DNA of 64,000 bases from Apostichopus japonicus (taxonomy: Eukaryota; Echinodermata; Holothuroidea; Aspidochirotida; Stichopodidae): positions 18,719,001 through 18,783,000 of the forward strand of contig NC_092569.1 in NCBI RefSeq assembly GCF_037975245.1. The letters are read 5' to 3'. The notes under the pieces are model-generated. The model saw nothing but the letters and a program-made list of their open reading frames with translations, searched no databases and was not told the DNA's origin. Position 1 is the first letter of the stretch. Each line of letters opens with the position of its first letter. Positions 35,143-48,860 of this stretch are shown piece after piece. A program made the position numbers and the translations under genes.

Positions 35143-38100
35143 TCAGATAGGTCGAATTTTCATTTCTGTGAACTTCAAGGTGAAAGAACCTCCAGGTAAA
35201 TTATCCCACTCAATACTAGCATCATTTCCACTTGCGGCATAGTAGTTCGAGTTAAGGTCAGAATGATCGCAACCGTTGTACCACCAAGCACTATGATTAG
35301 TAACGGCACAGTTGCTACTATAACGGTCATTGTCACTGTTGTATGTAGTAAAGGACATATTCCTGTGATAAGCCAGGGAATCATGGTCTGTGGAAAGGAT
35401 AGCATACATACATAAATGTGTAACAACATGCACAGTTGAAACGAGTTTCTTTTTCACATGGGACTGTACACTGAATATCTATAGGAGAGTATATCTAAAC
35501 ATTTTTTTAAACTAACTGATATGTGTTTTTTTGTTTTTTTAACAGCCATATCAGGTTCTGAATTTTCTTTGAACGAGGATTATTATACATGCTATGTATA
35601 TTTTTACTTCAAAACAGTCAATTTTGTTTTATTGTGAATAACTGTTTGAGTTCACAAGGCGAGACAAGATACGTCCAAAGTTAATTGATTTTCTTTTTTT
35701 TTTAGTATTTCACAAGAAATTATAACTAGTGCTTATTGGTGTAATGTGCTTGCATCTGTTTATCAATCTAATTCCCATAGGCAATTATGATGGTATGTAG
35801 TTATAAACGGCATTTATCAAGCCTTTTGACGTTTGCCTATTTTTATCTCAAATAATATTGAAGGTATCGCATTTCATATTTGGTTACTTTAATGTTATCG
35901 GTCCTCATTTTGAAATCTTTATTTGTTATTAATATATAATTAATTATATTAATTACTTTATATATAATTACTATATTCGTATTTATTAAACATTACACTG
36001 AACTCGTTTTATGTCATTGTTAATTCTCTCAACGTGTGTTCTTTATTCTTTAAAGTGGTAACGAAGCAAATGGCTTTCAAATATACGTAAACACATTTAT
36101 TTCTTCTAAAAAAAACTTGTGGAGGAGTGTATCAAATTTTCAACACAGCCAAAAGTGACAGCAGCATAAATCAATTAGGCTCTATATTTTAATTCATAAT
36201 TGTTAAGAACACTAACCAAACTTTCAGTCAATTCACCATATCTATAACCTTATTTCGAAGCACCTATAATTCATTATTAGTTTTATTAATCATAGTATCC
36301 AGTTTATACTTAATAGTAACGTATATTAGCCGATTCTGGGGGTATTTGATGTGTGTTTTTAGAGGTACACGCAATCAACCCGAGAGATCAGGAATCGCAC
36401 TTTGGTTGCCATGGTTTTCATCATTTGAAGCAAACAACGTGACTTAAACTTCGAGTCAGTTCCCTTTACAAATAAAGTTTGTCTATTTTGTTTTTTTAGA
36501 TTTAATGTTAGAAAGTCAAACTACAGTCCGTTGTATTCTGCTGACGAATGGGAGGGACGTCTCCTGTTGTTATAGGGCTTTTAAATACATTCAGAGAAAC
36601 TGAATCCCGCTCTATCGTATGTCTTCTTGTACCTTAAACTCGCTACTTAAGAACAAGAATTATCTAAAAGATGCTGCTCACATGGGCTTTGAGATATAGA
36701 GTAAATAAACTTACTGTCATGCATATTTTTTACTGTACACTTTGCCAATCCCCTTCTTGTATTCCTTCAAAAAGTTACTCGGCAAATAACTAACTGTCTC
36801 GAGAAAGCTAGTCGGTCTTTTAAATATGGTGAATGAACGTCTTTGACGACGGCCCACACGTTAAGATTACATTTTATACGAGAATGAATGCACTAGCTTA
36901 CGTCTCTGAATAAACACTTCTGTTCAATAGGATAGCAATTTTATTAGGTTTCTTGACTAATGTATACGTTCCATGTAAGTTGTTATCATATTTAAACCAT
37001 GGAGAATTATAGTATCTTAATAAAAGCAACAACCTTTGTGAGAGCAAAAGCAGAAAAGAGCATGCTATTTAACTTTGAAGTAAAAATTTGGAGGAAAAAA
37101 TGTTTCGATGATAAAGTCTGTTTTAAAGAATTGCAAATGTAATAGGACAGAGAAAGTAGAGGTTCTAGAAGGTAGATATGTTTGTACTTACTTCCTGTAC
37201 TTTCTGGCAGATACCCTCGTAGATCTACCATTCCGTATTTACGCCACTCATCACTAATACGGTGTAGAAGTAATGTGGAGGTAATGTACAGTTAAAGTAG
37301 ATGTAATGTAGAGGTTCTAGAAGATAGAAATGTATGTACTTACTTTCTGTACTTTCTGGCAGATACCCTCCTAGATCAACCATACCGTATTTACTCCACT
37401 CATCACTTATACGATGTAGAAGTAATGTAGAGGTAACGTAGAGGTAATGTAGAGGTATTGTAGAGGTATTGTAGAGGTAATGTAGAGGTTCAGGAAGATA
37501 GAAATGTATGTACTTATACTTGCTGTATTTCTGGCAGTTACCCTCCTAGATCTATGATTCCGTATTTACGGTAGAGGTAATGTAGAGGTAATGTAGAGGC
37601 AATGTAGATGTAATGTAGAGGTTCTAGAAGATAAAAAGTATGTACTTACGTGCTGTACTTTCTGGCAGATACCTTCCTAGATCTACCATTCTGTATTTAC
37701 TCCACTCATCACTGATACGAAATAGATCGTACTTGGCAAAGTAAGGAACGCCGTTAACATTATTCATGTCAATACGAAGTTCGTAATCTTTCTGGTTTGT
37801 CAAGTCAGATATTTGATCATTTCCAAGCCAGAACTCTCTCTTTAGAAAGCCAAAGCCTTGTTTGTACTCATTCCATGTCCGGTAGAAGTCAACAGATCCA
37901 TCTACTCGTCGTTGGATTACCTGACATGAATTATAGAGGAGAACGTTATAGGTAGTCTGCAATAATTATGTGAAGTGGCTAATATCAGTAACATAATATA
38001 ACTATTAAAGTGATGTCACAAGCGAGAGGATTTGTTAAATACTGAGGTATACAACAGTGTCTAGATATTTAAATACATGATAACGGTTGCCAAAGTGAAA

Positions 38101-41100
38101 TTTATATTTGGTGGTCAAAGAGGACACAAAATGTTGTCACACAAGTTGGTGAGACCCTCATTCATACAGTATATTTTAAAGATAAGATTTTCTTAAGTTT
38201 GATGATACTTATGAATTATATATTAGTCATTATTATTAATTATTTAATTAATTAATTAGTAATTAATTATTAATTACAAACCTGAAAGACGTACAGCAAG
38301 TATAACGAAGTAATCATGAAAGCAATTAGCCAAACAAATCAGTTTCTTTACTTTTAATAGTAATAAATAATATTTTAGAGCGATTACAATCAACATTAAG
38401 ATTGTATCACACATCGTGTTACAGGAATGTGATTTGTTGTTTATTTCAAGAACATATGTCTTGGTGTCCTGTACCCACCGCGCTACCAATACCAACATAC
38501 AGATTTTATTGATTTTGTTTTGGAGCGAATACAATCAACATTAAGATGGTATCACACATCGTGTTACAGGAATATGATTTGTTGATGATTTCAAGAACAT
38601 ATGTCTTGGTGTCCTGTACCCACCGCGCTACCAATACCAACATATAGATATTATTGATTTTGTTTAATAGAGATGACATTGCCATCATGTAAAAACCGTT
38701 TCATTTTTTTACATAAAGTAGCCTACATGTTATGAAATTTAAAAGGATCGAAATTGGGAAAGATTACAGGAATATATAATGAAAATTTGATGACGATGAT
38801 AATGCAGTTACAACGATCGTTTAATAGTTGACGAATGACAACACCCCAGATTTCCGACTGCATCTCTGCACTCGTTCTACTAGCTACATTCGTTATTATT
38901 TAAATCCTCTAGTCAAAACTTCATGTAAAATGCCCCTCCTCTCCCCTATCTTATCCCTTTCCCTTCAAACTCTATTTCGCTTTGATAAATACAAAATACT
39001 TACAGTCCAACCGCCTCCATCAATCGAGTTGTTACAAAAGACCATAAAAGGTTCAGGAGAATTATCTGGTTGAATCATAAACACACTGGATTCTGTATCT
39101 TGGTCGCCGCATTGTTCGTAAACTTCTTGACAATCTCTGGGATACTGTGGTTCTTGGTAGTAGAAGTAAGATGAACCTGAAGATAAAAAGTAAGCGTCTT
39201 AGTATCAAGTAAAGTTTGTCATTCTTCAAACGTGACCTTGCGGAACTAATATTCAAAACATTAAACCGCATAATACAACTATAAATCACTAGTTGTGAAA
39301 AAGTAGCAAGCAAATGTAAGATTTCAATCTCTTAAATATACTTTTCGCTTTAAAATTGGAAGGGATGGTCTAGATGAGACATTATAACACGTACAAGGTC
39401 AAAATAATCAGTTAATTTCAAACTTTAAAAGGTTTTCCGTCACCACACGAAAAGGGATGATATATACTCACTGCTTGTGTCTCTCCTTTGTCTCAATCGG
39501 GAATTATATTCTGTTTTCTCCGAACCGCCCTGAAAGAACAGTATTACGCTTGTTTTACGCATTAATATTTCAAAAGATTCCAAATTTGAGTTAAACTGTT
39601 AAATTGGAAGCTACCCGACCTGTAAGTTGTAATCCATAAGCCCTTGCGAGTTTCTCCCACATTTGTGATCGCTAAGGCGTCGTAAAAATAACTGCTGATT
39701 ATTATTATTATATTATTATAAATGAAACTTTTAAAATTATTAATCAAAATGACATGACATTATTCATGTAGGGCAATTCACTTGTGGAATAGTACTTTGC
39801 TTTGCTATAGATAAAAATGTTATGGTAACCAAGTTAAAATAATAACAAAATGTAAGATTATTTCACAGTTTTCAAATGAATTAATGTCCCGGACAATAAT
39901 TTTGGTGTAAAAGTTGGTATTTTAGAAATCGTTAGATTGTTTATTATACAACTACTAACAATTTATAATTACTCCCATGGAGTCGCATTACTTTGGACTC
40001 TACTTTTCACAAAGGAAACATTACAAAACGTTAAAGGTTTTGTTCATAAATAATACTTTTAAGCTGCCATTAAGTCTCGAACGGAATAGATATATTTGAT
40101 GATTTCTTAGTTTGATTATTCTATGTTTTGGTCAATCTTCGATGTATAGATTTACTAAACACGTCAGAAACTGACAAACAAAAATACTTTATTGCACCGC
40201 TCTGTGTATCGTAACCAACTTTAAATTCAGCGGGAAACAAGAGACAATAAAAGTCTGCATTCAGTGTAAATTGTACAATTGGTAATATCTTTATGCATAG
40301 AACGTTACATTTGACAAGTTATCAACTCCGTAACCTGATTGTAAGACACGTCCGATGTCTGACATATTCTCGAAATTTAATTAGACCACTCAAATTTTAC
40401 TTTTAACAACACGTTTGTTCAATACTTTATGCAAAATGTTGACATTTTTTTAGAATTAAGTATACCATTCTGATTATTCTGTATGAGCTATTTTACGGTA
40501 GACTTATAGTGCTTTGCAATTCCCTGGTGGAAATTCCAGTTGAAATTTTGAACTGGGTTCAACTGGAATTTTCTATACGGAAATTGGCCCAAATTTGAAC
40601 TAGGTTGAAATGGGTAAACTGGGTCCAACTGGTTCAACTATGTTTTACTGGGTCCAACTGGTTCAAGTTCAACTATGTTTTACTGGGTCCAACTGGTTCA
40701 ACTATGTTTTACTGGGTCCAACTGGTTCAACTATGTTTTACTGGGTCCAACTGGTTCAACTATGTTTTACTGGGTCAACTATGTTTTACTGGGTCCAACT
40801 GGTTCAACTTTATTTTACTGGGTCAACTATGTTTTACTGGGTTCAACTGGGTCAACTATGTTTTGCTGGGTTAAACTGGGTGAACTATGTTTTACTGCTT
40901 TTATTTTTAAATAGTTTAAACTGGGATTCTCAACTGGTGTTATCTACACAATATAACACCACACTATAAGAAGTTTTCATTATTTTTACAGTAGATCTAT
41001 ACTGTATGTGTTAGGGTGTTAGCCACTGAAAATAAATGTTTGTTCTTGATCAGAGAACTCTGGATTTGGTGTGATGACCAAATACAGAGCAAGACACATA

Positions 41101-44100
41101 AAAAAATGGAGAACTCAACTGGATTGGATCAAAAGAAATTATAATTATGAAAAACAAACAAAGTACAGTTGATCTTGGATCAGTCAAAGAATTAAATGAA
41201 ATAACTTACAGTGGTGAGGTGCGCACCCAAAATATAAAGAAATACACTTAATTTAAAAGTATGTTCTGGTGATTTGGCCTGCTGGTGATATCAAGTATTC
41301 TACGACCTCAGATCTTCCACGACATCAGATCTACAACCTCAGTATAGTTGATCCCCAATAAATGGTATGTCCGATCCCAACAAAATACAGTAGTATCCTT
41401 TAATTTATATGAAATATTGTCCAGGGTATCCTTTCAGTAAAATAATGTCAATATCCTTTGTACATAGTAAAATAATGTCCTTTATAAGTGATGGTGTCCC
41501 AGAATATCCTTTATGTAAAATAATATCCTTTATAGTAAAAAGTATCCTTTAAAATAAATAGTGTCCCAGACTATCATTGAGTATCACAAATTCCATAAAA
41601 TAATAAGGTCTACAGTAACTTGAACTATGTAAATTAAGGTTTAAAACAAACTATCTAGATATTAAACTATCTTTCTCTTCTTTTACAACTGCCTTGCTCA
41701 GATACTCATAGCCAACTGCCTAACTACCTATACCCTCACAAAACTCCTTTGTTCCTAAAATATATACACACAGACCCCATTTCCTGTGAGGGAATTATTT
41801 CGAGGAAGAACAAGATAGTTGCCTAGCAACCCAGAAGAGAGAAAATTGTTAATCAACCCCTTTGCTGACACACGACAACATACAAATATACTGTACAAAT
41901 GTTTAACCCTCTGTACAGTGAACACTGCACTAATAAACAAGTAAAACTATGGTACCAAACAAAACTTTATGTAAGAGCTGACCATCTTACACTGCACTAA
42001 TGAAGCCTCACTTAAAATTAGATTGATATTTTAATCATATGTTCATAATGTTCAGTGTAGGGCATCCTCACATTTGTAGCATATACGTGTATGCTGTATA
42101 CTTCACTAATGACTTTTGCAAAGTATGTTATTATGCCAATAGGACACTTCATGTTTGAAACAACAATCAAGGCAATTGCGTTAATTTTGAAATATCTGTG
42201 AGCTTCTTTTGTTTGTGACACCTTAAGAAGTTGCCATTATGTTCGCTAGTTGACAATAGCTTTCCTAAAATCATGCGGCTAAATATAGTGTTAACTTGAG
42301 TATAACTACTGTAGGTTAGGCCCTTATAAAGTATAAGCTAGTCAACTAAAACGTTAGAATATGTCTAACGTTAGTAAATGTACCATGTAGTATACCTAGT
42401 AGGGAACCGGTTTGTTAGGCCTAGCCTATACTATAGTCCTAGGCCACTATATACAAAGTTTCTGTTCAATTCAAATATTTATGATAAAGAGCACGTTTAT
42501 AATCAATTATAACGTTACAAGTATGTAACAATAATATAAAGATACTGCAAGATCACAAAGGAGGGAACTTAGCCGCGGTAATTATTTGAAATTGTTGGCA
42601 AAATCGGTTACAAATGCAATTCTGCGAAGCTTCTGTTGGCGTTTGTGGTTTGCGGATTCGGAATTTATAAATTTAGCCCAACGCAAGACAAATGTCAAAG
42701 TTCAAATTTAGTCGGATCATACTATTTAGCACTAGGAAGGCATTTTGCCTACCAATTGTTCAAATCGCCGAACAAAGTATAAACATAATTTTTTCAAATT
42801 TATTATATAGTAAATATTTCATATCTTTAATCATTGCGGTACAAAAGTTTAATCGTTTAATCATAACTGTGATAAATATGACAAAGATTTATTTTACACC
42901 CCTCATAAGTTGGCTAGTTTAGCATTTTCAATATATTACGATACGGTTACTGCTTACGAACTTACATTTGATTATTACGCCAAAAATAAAAGCAGTCAAC
43001 ATAGTCCAGACCCAGTTGAGCCAGTGTGAAACCTAGTTCAACCCCAACAGGGAAAGTTCACCAGTAAACATAGTTCAAACCCAGTTGGGCTTGTGCAAAC
43101 CAGTGAAACCTAGTTAAATCCCAGCTGGGTCAGTTCACCAGCCAACAGTCCAAACCTAGTTGGGCCAGTGCAAAACCAATGAAACCTAGTTCAACCCCAA
43201 CAGGGCAAGTTCACCAGTCAACATAGTTCAAACCCAGTTGGGCTAGTGCAAAAACCAGTGAAACCTAGTTGAAGCCCAACTGGATCAGTTCAAACATAGT
43301 TCAAATTCAGTTTGGCCTGAACAAACCCAGTTGAACATTGTGTAAACCCAGCTGAACCTAGCTCATGTACAGCATAGCCCAGTTGGAACCCAGTTAAACA
43401 CAGTTAAAAACCAGTTAAACATAGTAGGCCCTAGTAGAACCTAGTTGATTTTTTTAACTGGGTTCTACTGGAATTTCTACCAGGGTTACATTAAGATTGA
43501 TCAAATAACAGAGTTTTGAGAAGTATTTACAAGTTTGTATTAACAAAAGAGTGTTTTTAAGTTACTTTAGAATTACTGCGATGTGGTTATCAAAGTGTGT
43601 CAATACTGTTAAAATTGTTTATTTAACATCATATTTCATGGATTTGTTGAATCGTTTCAAGAAATATATTTCCAAAATTATTCAAAATTTAATTTGTTGC
43701 AAAATATTTTCTTTCAAGAATGCCCTAATTTAGAGGGGCAAATGTCTAAATACTTCTTTTATCTTTTGATTTATTTTGTATATTTTCCTTACACAATTAT
43801 TTGGCCTGTAAAACACCACCAACAATAGATAAACGCATGACTTTTAACTGTACGGAAGGACGATTTATTTAGGTCGACATGGACATAGATAAGTGGTTTA
43901 CCATATATATTGTGTATAATGTTATTATGAAAATGTTATTTCAACACAATTGTAAACTATGGTAATCACATATTAAACTTATTATGTGTTTGCAGTGTCT
44001 GAACTTGAATTAATATGTTCATAAAGGTAACAGAAAGTTACATTCTCTTCTGAAACAAAATATGCAATTGTGTTTACGGTTTATGATGATAGCCTGCTAT

Positions 44101-45437
44101 TCGAGAGATGGTTGGTTCTGATTAAAAAAAATCCAAACTATCTTTGAATATTGTTTGAAAAGTTGAATGGTTTACATAAACACTATAGGTTTTATATGAT
44201 TGAGTAATACACAGTTACTTGGTGTCTTTCTAACATTAATAAACATGAATTGTTTTAGACAGAGAGCGAGACAAGTATGCTTGAATTAAAAATTCTGAAG
44301 TATTAAAGTAACTTGTCCTGGTGAAATAAAGCCGCAGTAAGTTATGAATAGCTTCACTTAAAGATTGTGTGATTATTATTAAACGAAAGCAAACGAAAGA
44401 AATAAAACATTGTTTGGTTATTTCAATGCATTCAATCATTTCAACATTTAAAAAGTTTCTTTTATCTTTTCATTTATTAAACTTATTCTGTATTTGCAGT
44501 GTCTGAACTTGAATTAATATGTTCATAAAGGTAACAGAAAGTTACATTCTCTTCTAAAACAAAATATGCGATGGAATTTACGGTTTATGATGATAGCCTT
44601 TCCCGCAATAAAATGGTGGCATAATAATACATTATTAAGAGTTTTTGCTTAAAATATATAGCATAAAAGCTCTCTTATGTCATCAAATTATCACAATTTG
44701 GCTTAATTGTAAGGATACATATTATAGAATGTACATTTTAATGAACAAACGATCACATTTGCTACACATATACCATTCACAAAGCAGAACATTCACTATG
44801 GAAATTTTCCAGCGATGGTTTGGATGTTTGGGTAATTGTGTATATGTTTTATTAGAGAGAGTTGATTTGTCGAACCGTACAAATATTTCAAAAACTGCTA
44901 TTCGAGAAGATAGGTTTTTTCAAACTATCTTTGAATATTGTTTGAAAAGTTGAATGGTTTACACAAACACTATAGGTTTTATATGATTGAGTAATGCACA
45001 GTTACTGGGTTTCTTTCCAACATTAATAAACATGAATTGTTTTAGACAGAGAGCGAGACAAGTATGCTTGAATTACAAATTATGTAGTATTAAAGTAACT
45101 TGTCCAGGTGAAATAAAGCCGCAGTGAGTTTTTAATAGCTTCACGTAAAGATTGTGTGATTATTATCAAACGAAAGCAAACGAAAGAAAAAAACATTGTT
45201 TTGTTAATTCAATGCATTTGATCATTTCAACATTTAAAAAGTTTGAAGTAAATTTGGGGTTTCAATTCTGATTTGTGTTAAATGGTTGAACTCTGATAAA
45301 ATAAAAGAAAGTAGTGTCTACTGTTATAACTGACCAGAAATGAAAAGAATGGTAAAACTCACCGATTTCAAAGAAGACAGAGAGCTGCCGAATTCAGACA
45401 GAAATCCAAAAGCGAACAAAATAATCTTGATCTTCAT
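35143..45437 (-). CDS. FReD gene B: secreted single fibrinogen C-terminal domain protein
   Basis: Paralog of gene A with the same five exons: 45437-45363, 39529-39472, 39176-39004, 37920-37650, 35387-35143, about 273 residues. Signal peptide MKIKIILFAFGFLSEFG. The FBG domain keeps YPRDCQEVYEQC, GGGWT, FWLGNDQISDLT, WWYNGCD and the MKIRPI terminus. No stop, frameshift or lost splice site was seen in the coding exons. Intron 1 is about 5.8 kb, against about 2.5 kb in A and C, because it contains a 2.96-kb transposon (40522-43485) and a local duplication. Intron 4 contains three partial copies of the end of exon 4. AATAAA on the minus strand lies at 34915-34920. Likely the most intact member of the group together with A. 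Confidence 0.85.
37192..37640 (-). repeat. Three partial exon 4 copies plus minisatellite, intron 4 of gene B
   Basis: Partial copies at about 37192-37263, 37345-37415 and 37520-37570 (the last shortened) repeat the 3' edge of exon 4. They are separated by arrays of a 12-bp unit (GTAGAGGTAAT core). At least the first two keep donor-like sequence next to the GKSTA-type codons; the third is disrupted. Confidence 0.75.
38373..38660. repeat. 144-bp tandem duplication in intron 3 of gene B
   Basis: Two adjacent copies share GGAGCG/TAGAGCG starts and the phrase GTCTTGGTGTCCTGTACCC. Gene A has a single copy near 26700-26850. Confidence 0.75.
40522..43485. mobile_element. Non-autonomous DNA transposon, 2.96 kb, in intron 1 of gene B
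   Basis: Ends are inverted: left CCCTGGTGGAAATTCCAGT, right complement CCCTGGTAGAAATTCCAGT. Genes A and C show the empty site (CAATTACATTAAC, CAATTGCATTAAC), which defines both ends; TT is duplicated at the insertion. Inside each end lies a degenerate minisatellite: 40606-40920 (30-bp units built on GGTCCAACTGG) and 43000-43440 in the opposite sense (CCAGTTG, CCTAGTT). The centre is AT-rich with a repeated TATCCTTTA motif (41390-41570). No transposase was recognised. The long open frames over the left array are an effect of its period being a multiple of three. Confidence 0.8.
43980..45270. repeat. Local partial duplication in intron 1 of gene B
   Basis: The stretch from GTATTTGCAGTGTCTG... 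near 43990 through the GAGTAATRCACAGTTAC phrase to about 44460 recurs at about 44490-45270. Genes A and C have a single copy (29350-30080, 54320-55160). Confidence 0.65.
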
Positions 45438-47174
45438 GTTGAGCAATACAGGTGAACAAATCGTCGAGATTAAGACTGATAGCACTTCACAGCAGGAGAA
45501 CTAACGCAAGAATGAATTCAAAGCCAATCTGACATTCTCGATATCACTAAATTGTCTTACTTGAAACAAAGGAGATTGATGACGTAGTCGTTCTATTCAA
45601 TTGTAAGGATGCTGTGACGCATCTGTTTCAATTTTAAGGAATTATTGCAAAAATAGTTCAATACCATTAAAAGAACTTATCTTGATGTTTTGACTAATCG
45701 AAATTACAGTTGCAAAGTATTTACGTCTCATATTGAACTCCATCCATCGTATTGCTTTAGTGTTATACCAATGAATATATAAATCAAACAATCAGGTCAC
45801 TTGATGCGGTTTCAGAATGCCAAGTAGCTAAACGCCAGCAGAGTAGTTGTCTGATTTGTGGATGAACGTTACATTAGAATTGTAACATTTGCCAAAAATA
45901 TGTATTACTTGTTTCAACTCATTAGTTGGGATTACCTTAGTTGCTCATGGTTTAAATAAGCAAGTTTTTTTGATGCTTCGTAATATCTGATAGATGCCAC
46001 GTGACAATACAATTTATAGCCCTGCTGCAAGAATGCGCCGAAAGTTGTTTGTATTGTTATATGACGTAGGCGTACACTTGAAAGGAATGCAAAGTAATCC
46101 TTTCTTAGTGAGATAAACGTATCGAAGTATTTCAAAGAAACATGTTTCCCAATGGTGTGTAAATGTTCAGGTTATATCTAATAACTGAATGACTCAACCA
46201 GATGTGTAACAATTATGATCGTTTTACCGCAATAGACGGTTGTTTTGCTTCATGTATCTCAGATTAACAAGGTACACGCGTTCATCGCATTGCTTCAGTG
46301 TTACGTCAGTGAATATATGAATCAACCAATCAGGTTACTACATGCCGTTTTAAAAGTAGCTCAACTCCTGTAGACTGTCTGATTTGTGAATGAACGTTGA
46401 ATTGCAATATTTCTTCTAACTGTTGTAAGTGACCATTGAAAGTAGTGAAAGATAAATAAGTGCTGAAGGTCTTCCTTCATAAGTGTTTTTTTTTTTTTTT
46501 TTGTCAAAATAGTGAAAGTTGTCACGTAACAACATAGGATGTTCCGACGTATGGTACATATTTAGGTCATTATTTCTTCTCAGTTAGATGTTTCAATTGG
46601 TCGGTCGGTCTGTTTAACTGATTTCGTTCCATCCTTGTCGACACAGTACACGGCACACGGTACACAGCTGTTTTCTGAAATCTAGCTATAGGCTTAATCA
46701 TTGGTACAATTCGCCACAAATGTTCGGCTCCTACGTATCGATTCCGTGTGTATTCAAATTAACGCTTTGAATGATACATGACCATACAATATCGGAACAT
46801 ATAGTGACAGTACACGGTGAGATCATTTAGGAGAGAAATGGTGTACTAAGCCATTGCAAAGTCTTTTATACACAATCGCAGAAATTCTTTCCTGCAAGTC
46901 TAAAATATGTTTCTTATTGAAATCTTTCCAAGTGCATAATATATTACACATCATGCGACTCGAGTAAGGTTGGCGGTCCAACTAAAAAAAAAAATTGTAA
47001 ACGAAATAACTCTGAAAGTTGAGCTTGGATGAACTTCATTTCTTGAATATAGTTCCACCTTATTTATTGCTGCACAACAGCGTACAAATAAATGCTGTTA
47101 TTGTCTGTTGTAAGAGGCTGTTGCAAGTGTCTGCTCTTCATGGCTGTTATCTTCAAACCAATTCGAAGTTTACA

Positions 47175-47236
47175 ATAAAAGAGTCAACCTCAGGTTCAGT
47201 AACTTCATCCTCAATGCAAGCTATCGGTAAAAGATA
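47175..47236 (+). pseudogene. Orphan duplicate of TRNAU1AP exon 1 in block B, decayed
   Basis: Second duplicate of the same exon. The start codon is ATA instead of ATG, and about 21 bases covering the SLWMGS codons and the donor are deleted, so the SMQAIGKR codons run straight into AC-AAGAAC. Flanks match the other two copies. It cannot act as a coding exon in its present form. Confidence 0.75.
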
Positions 47237-48100
47237 CAAGAACTTCTTTTCTTTTGCGCTGCTGTTATAGTTATGTACGCTTCGTACTCTGATCTGTGCG
47301 GCTGGTTGAATCTTGGCATATGGATGGTTTGAATGTTTTGGACTAAGTTATATACAACATTGTGTATGCAAGAAATGAATTGGGACCATTTCCGCGACAA
47401 AACGCCTAGTTTACAACATTGCAGTCTGGCATCCATTTTACCGGAATTAAAAACATGCAACAAGTTGACGACATTTTGGGTTTTTTTTTATACGTTTCCT
47501 TGCTTTTGAACTTCAATCATTGTAATCATTGTAAGTCTAGCGGAATTTGACCATAGCAACGGTTAAATCATGCCATTGAAAGATGATAAAAGAGAAAATC
47601 AAAGGGATTGATAAGGATACCAATAACCACTGAAGTGTAAGAGCTAACATAAATCTCCTCAGAACTTCATCATGTTTTTGGTATTTACCGATGAATGCAA
47701 AATTGATATTAATTTAAAACGACAATAATACTGTATTCTATATATGTGTCAGTCTCTACAAACAGTAGCATTTGTCGTTGTCCAGTATGTCCAGATAGTT
47801 ACTACTGCCCCTGGTGTGTCCATTGTGTAACTGTTTGAGTATAACCCTTGTACCTCTAGGGATTTGCTAGCGCTATCAGCTGGTAGTAGACGTAGAACAT
47901 TGTACCTCAAACTCTAGTATTGATACATGCTCTACTGTAGGCGTTGAGCATTTCAATGTTTAAATCATGAGATATTAATAATTTTGCATAAAGTAACCCT
48001 CATGGTTGAAAGAGAGTGTGCACCTCCACAACCGGGGGATCCACGCCTGAGAGTTTCGCGGGTCCGGAGGGGTGATGTTACTCTTCTCCGACTAAATGTA

Positions 48101-48405
48101 AGGAAAATCAACAGCTGAACGCCCACAGACCCTACCAACATACCCCACTCCCTTCCCTCCTTCCCCCTCCCTTGCGCAAATCATTGAACTGCCAGATATA
48201 TTACCAGAAATAATCCAAGTCCTTACTGAAAGGAAATTTATGGACGCCACTGGAAGGAGGCTGTTGACGGAGGGTTCCGTAGCCATCCTAAACTACCTTC
48301 CCAATGCTTCAACAGATGCGAACATCAAACATTTAAACACTTCAAACTTCTTCTTTATTAGTTTCAGAAAACTTAATGTTTACATGAGAGACTGTAGGAA
48401 ACGTT
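48101..48405 (+). other. Unrecognised open stretch of about 100 codons at the block B/C junction
   Basis: The plus frame is open from after a TAA to a TGA. The part from about 48178 reads like protein (IELPDILPEIIQVLTERKF, then DATGRRLLTEGSVAILNY). It lies in sequence with no counterpart at the other block junctions and no start codon before the internal methionine. It may be an exon fragment carried in by rearrangement, or chance. No family is recognised. Confidence 0.25.
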
Positions 48406-48860
48406 GAAATAGTTGTCATGAGGGACTTCTGCAGTTAAACTTTCGTGTCACTCGAAACCAACTAAAGGTTCAATCTCCAGAAACAAACGATGTGGAATGA
48501 TATGTAATCAGGCTTTTTACTTGTTAAGTAGCACATGCCAATGCGATACTTCACTATCTGGGAGAAATTAAGTTTCAGCTATACAAATAAGACAAGAAAA
48601 CAGCAAGGCCAATAGTTTCAATAACATTAAATCTTTATTGATTTCTACTAAATGTATATCAATCAACCATTATTATACAATCACTAGACTCTTTTCAGCG
48701 TCTGCATTTATCATGATGTTTTATATTGATTTACATTTTGTTGACAGTGTGTGCTTTTTCTTCAGGCTTTGTAGCTTCAACTCTGAGAATTTCCGCCTCA
48801 TTGAAGCAATTATATTTTGATGTTCTTGACATGATATTACGGCAAGATTCACTGTAGACA

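Larger units (their letters stand above)
45438..48860. other. Block B upstream flank and block B/C junction
   Basis: Shares sequence with 30284-33480 but lacks the part equivalent to about 30590-31270. It carries the decayed TRNAU1AP exon 1 copy and diverges at about 48015, within what is TRNAU1AP intron 1 in the source. 48015-48345 is unrelated, less AT-rich DNA; from about 48345 the 3' flank and UTR of gene C begin. Confidence 0.6.

Noticed and set aside
40605-40969. Three overlapping plus-strand frames of 79-119 codons
   Set aside because: Produced by a minisatellite whose period is a multiple of three, inside a transposon arm.
46485-46505. Possible retrocopy poly-A/T tail near the B copy of TRNAU1AP exon 1
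   Set aside because: Flanking intron and upstream sequence are also duplicated and no exon joining is present, so this is DNA-level duplication, not retroposition.
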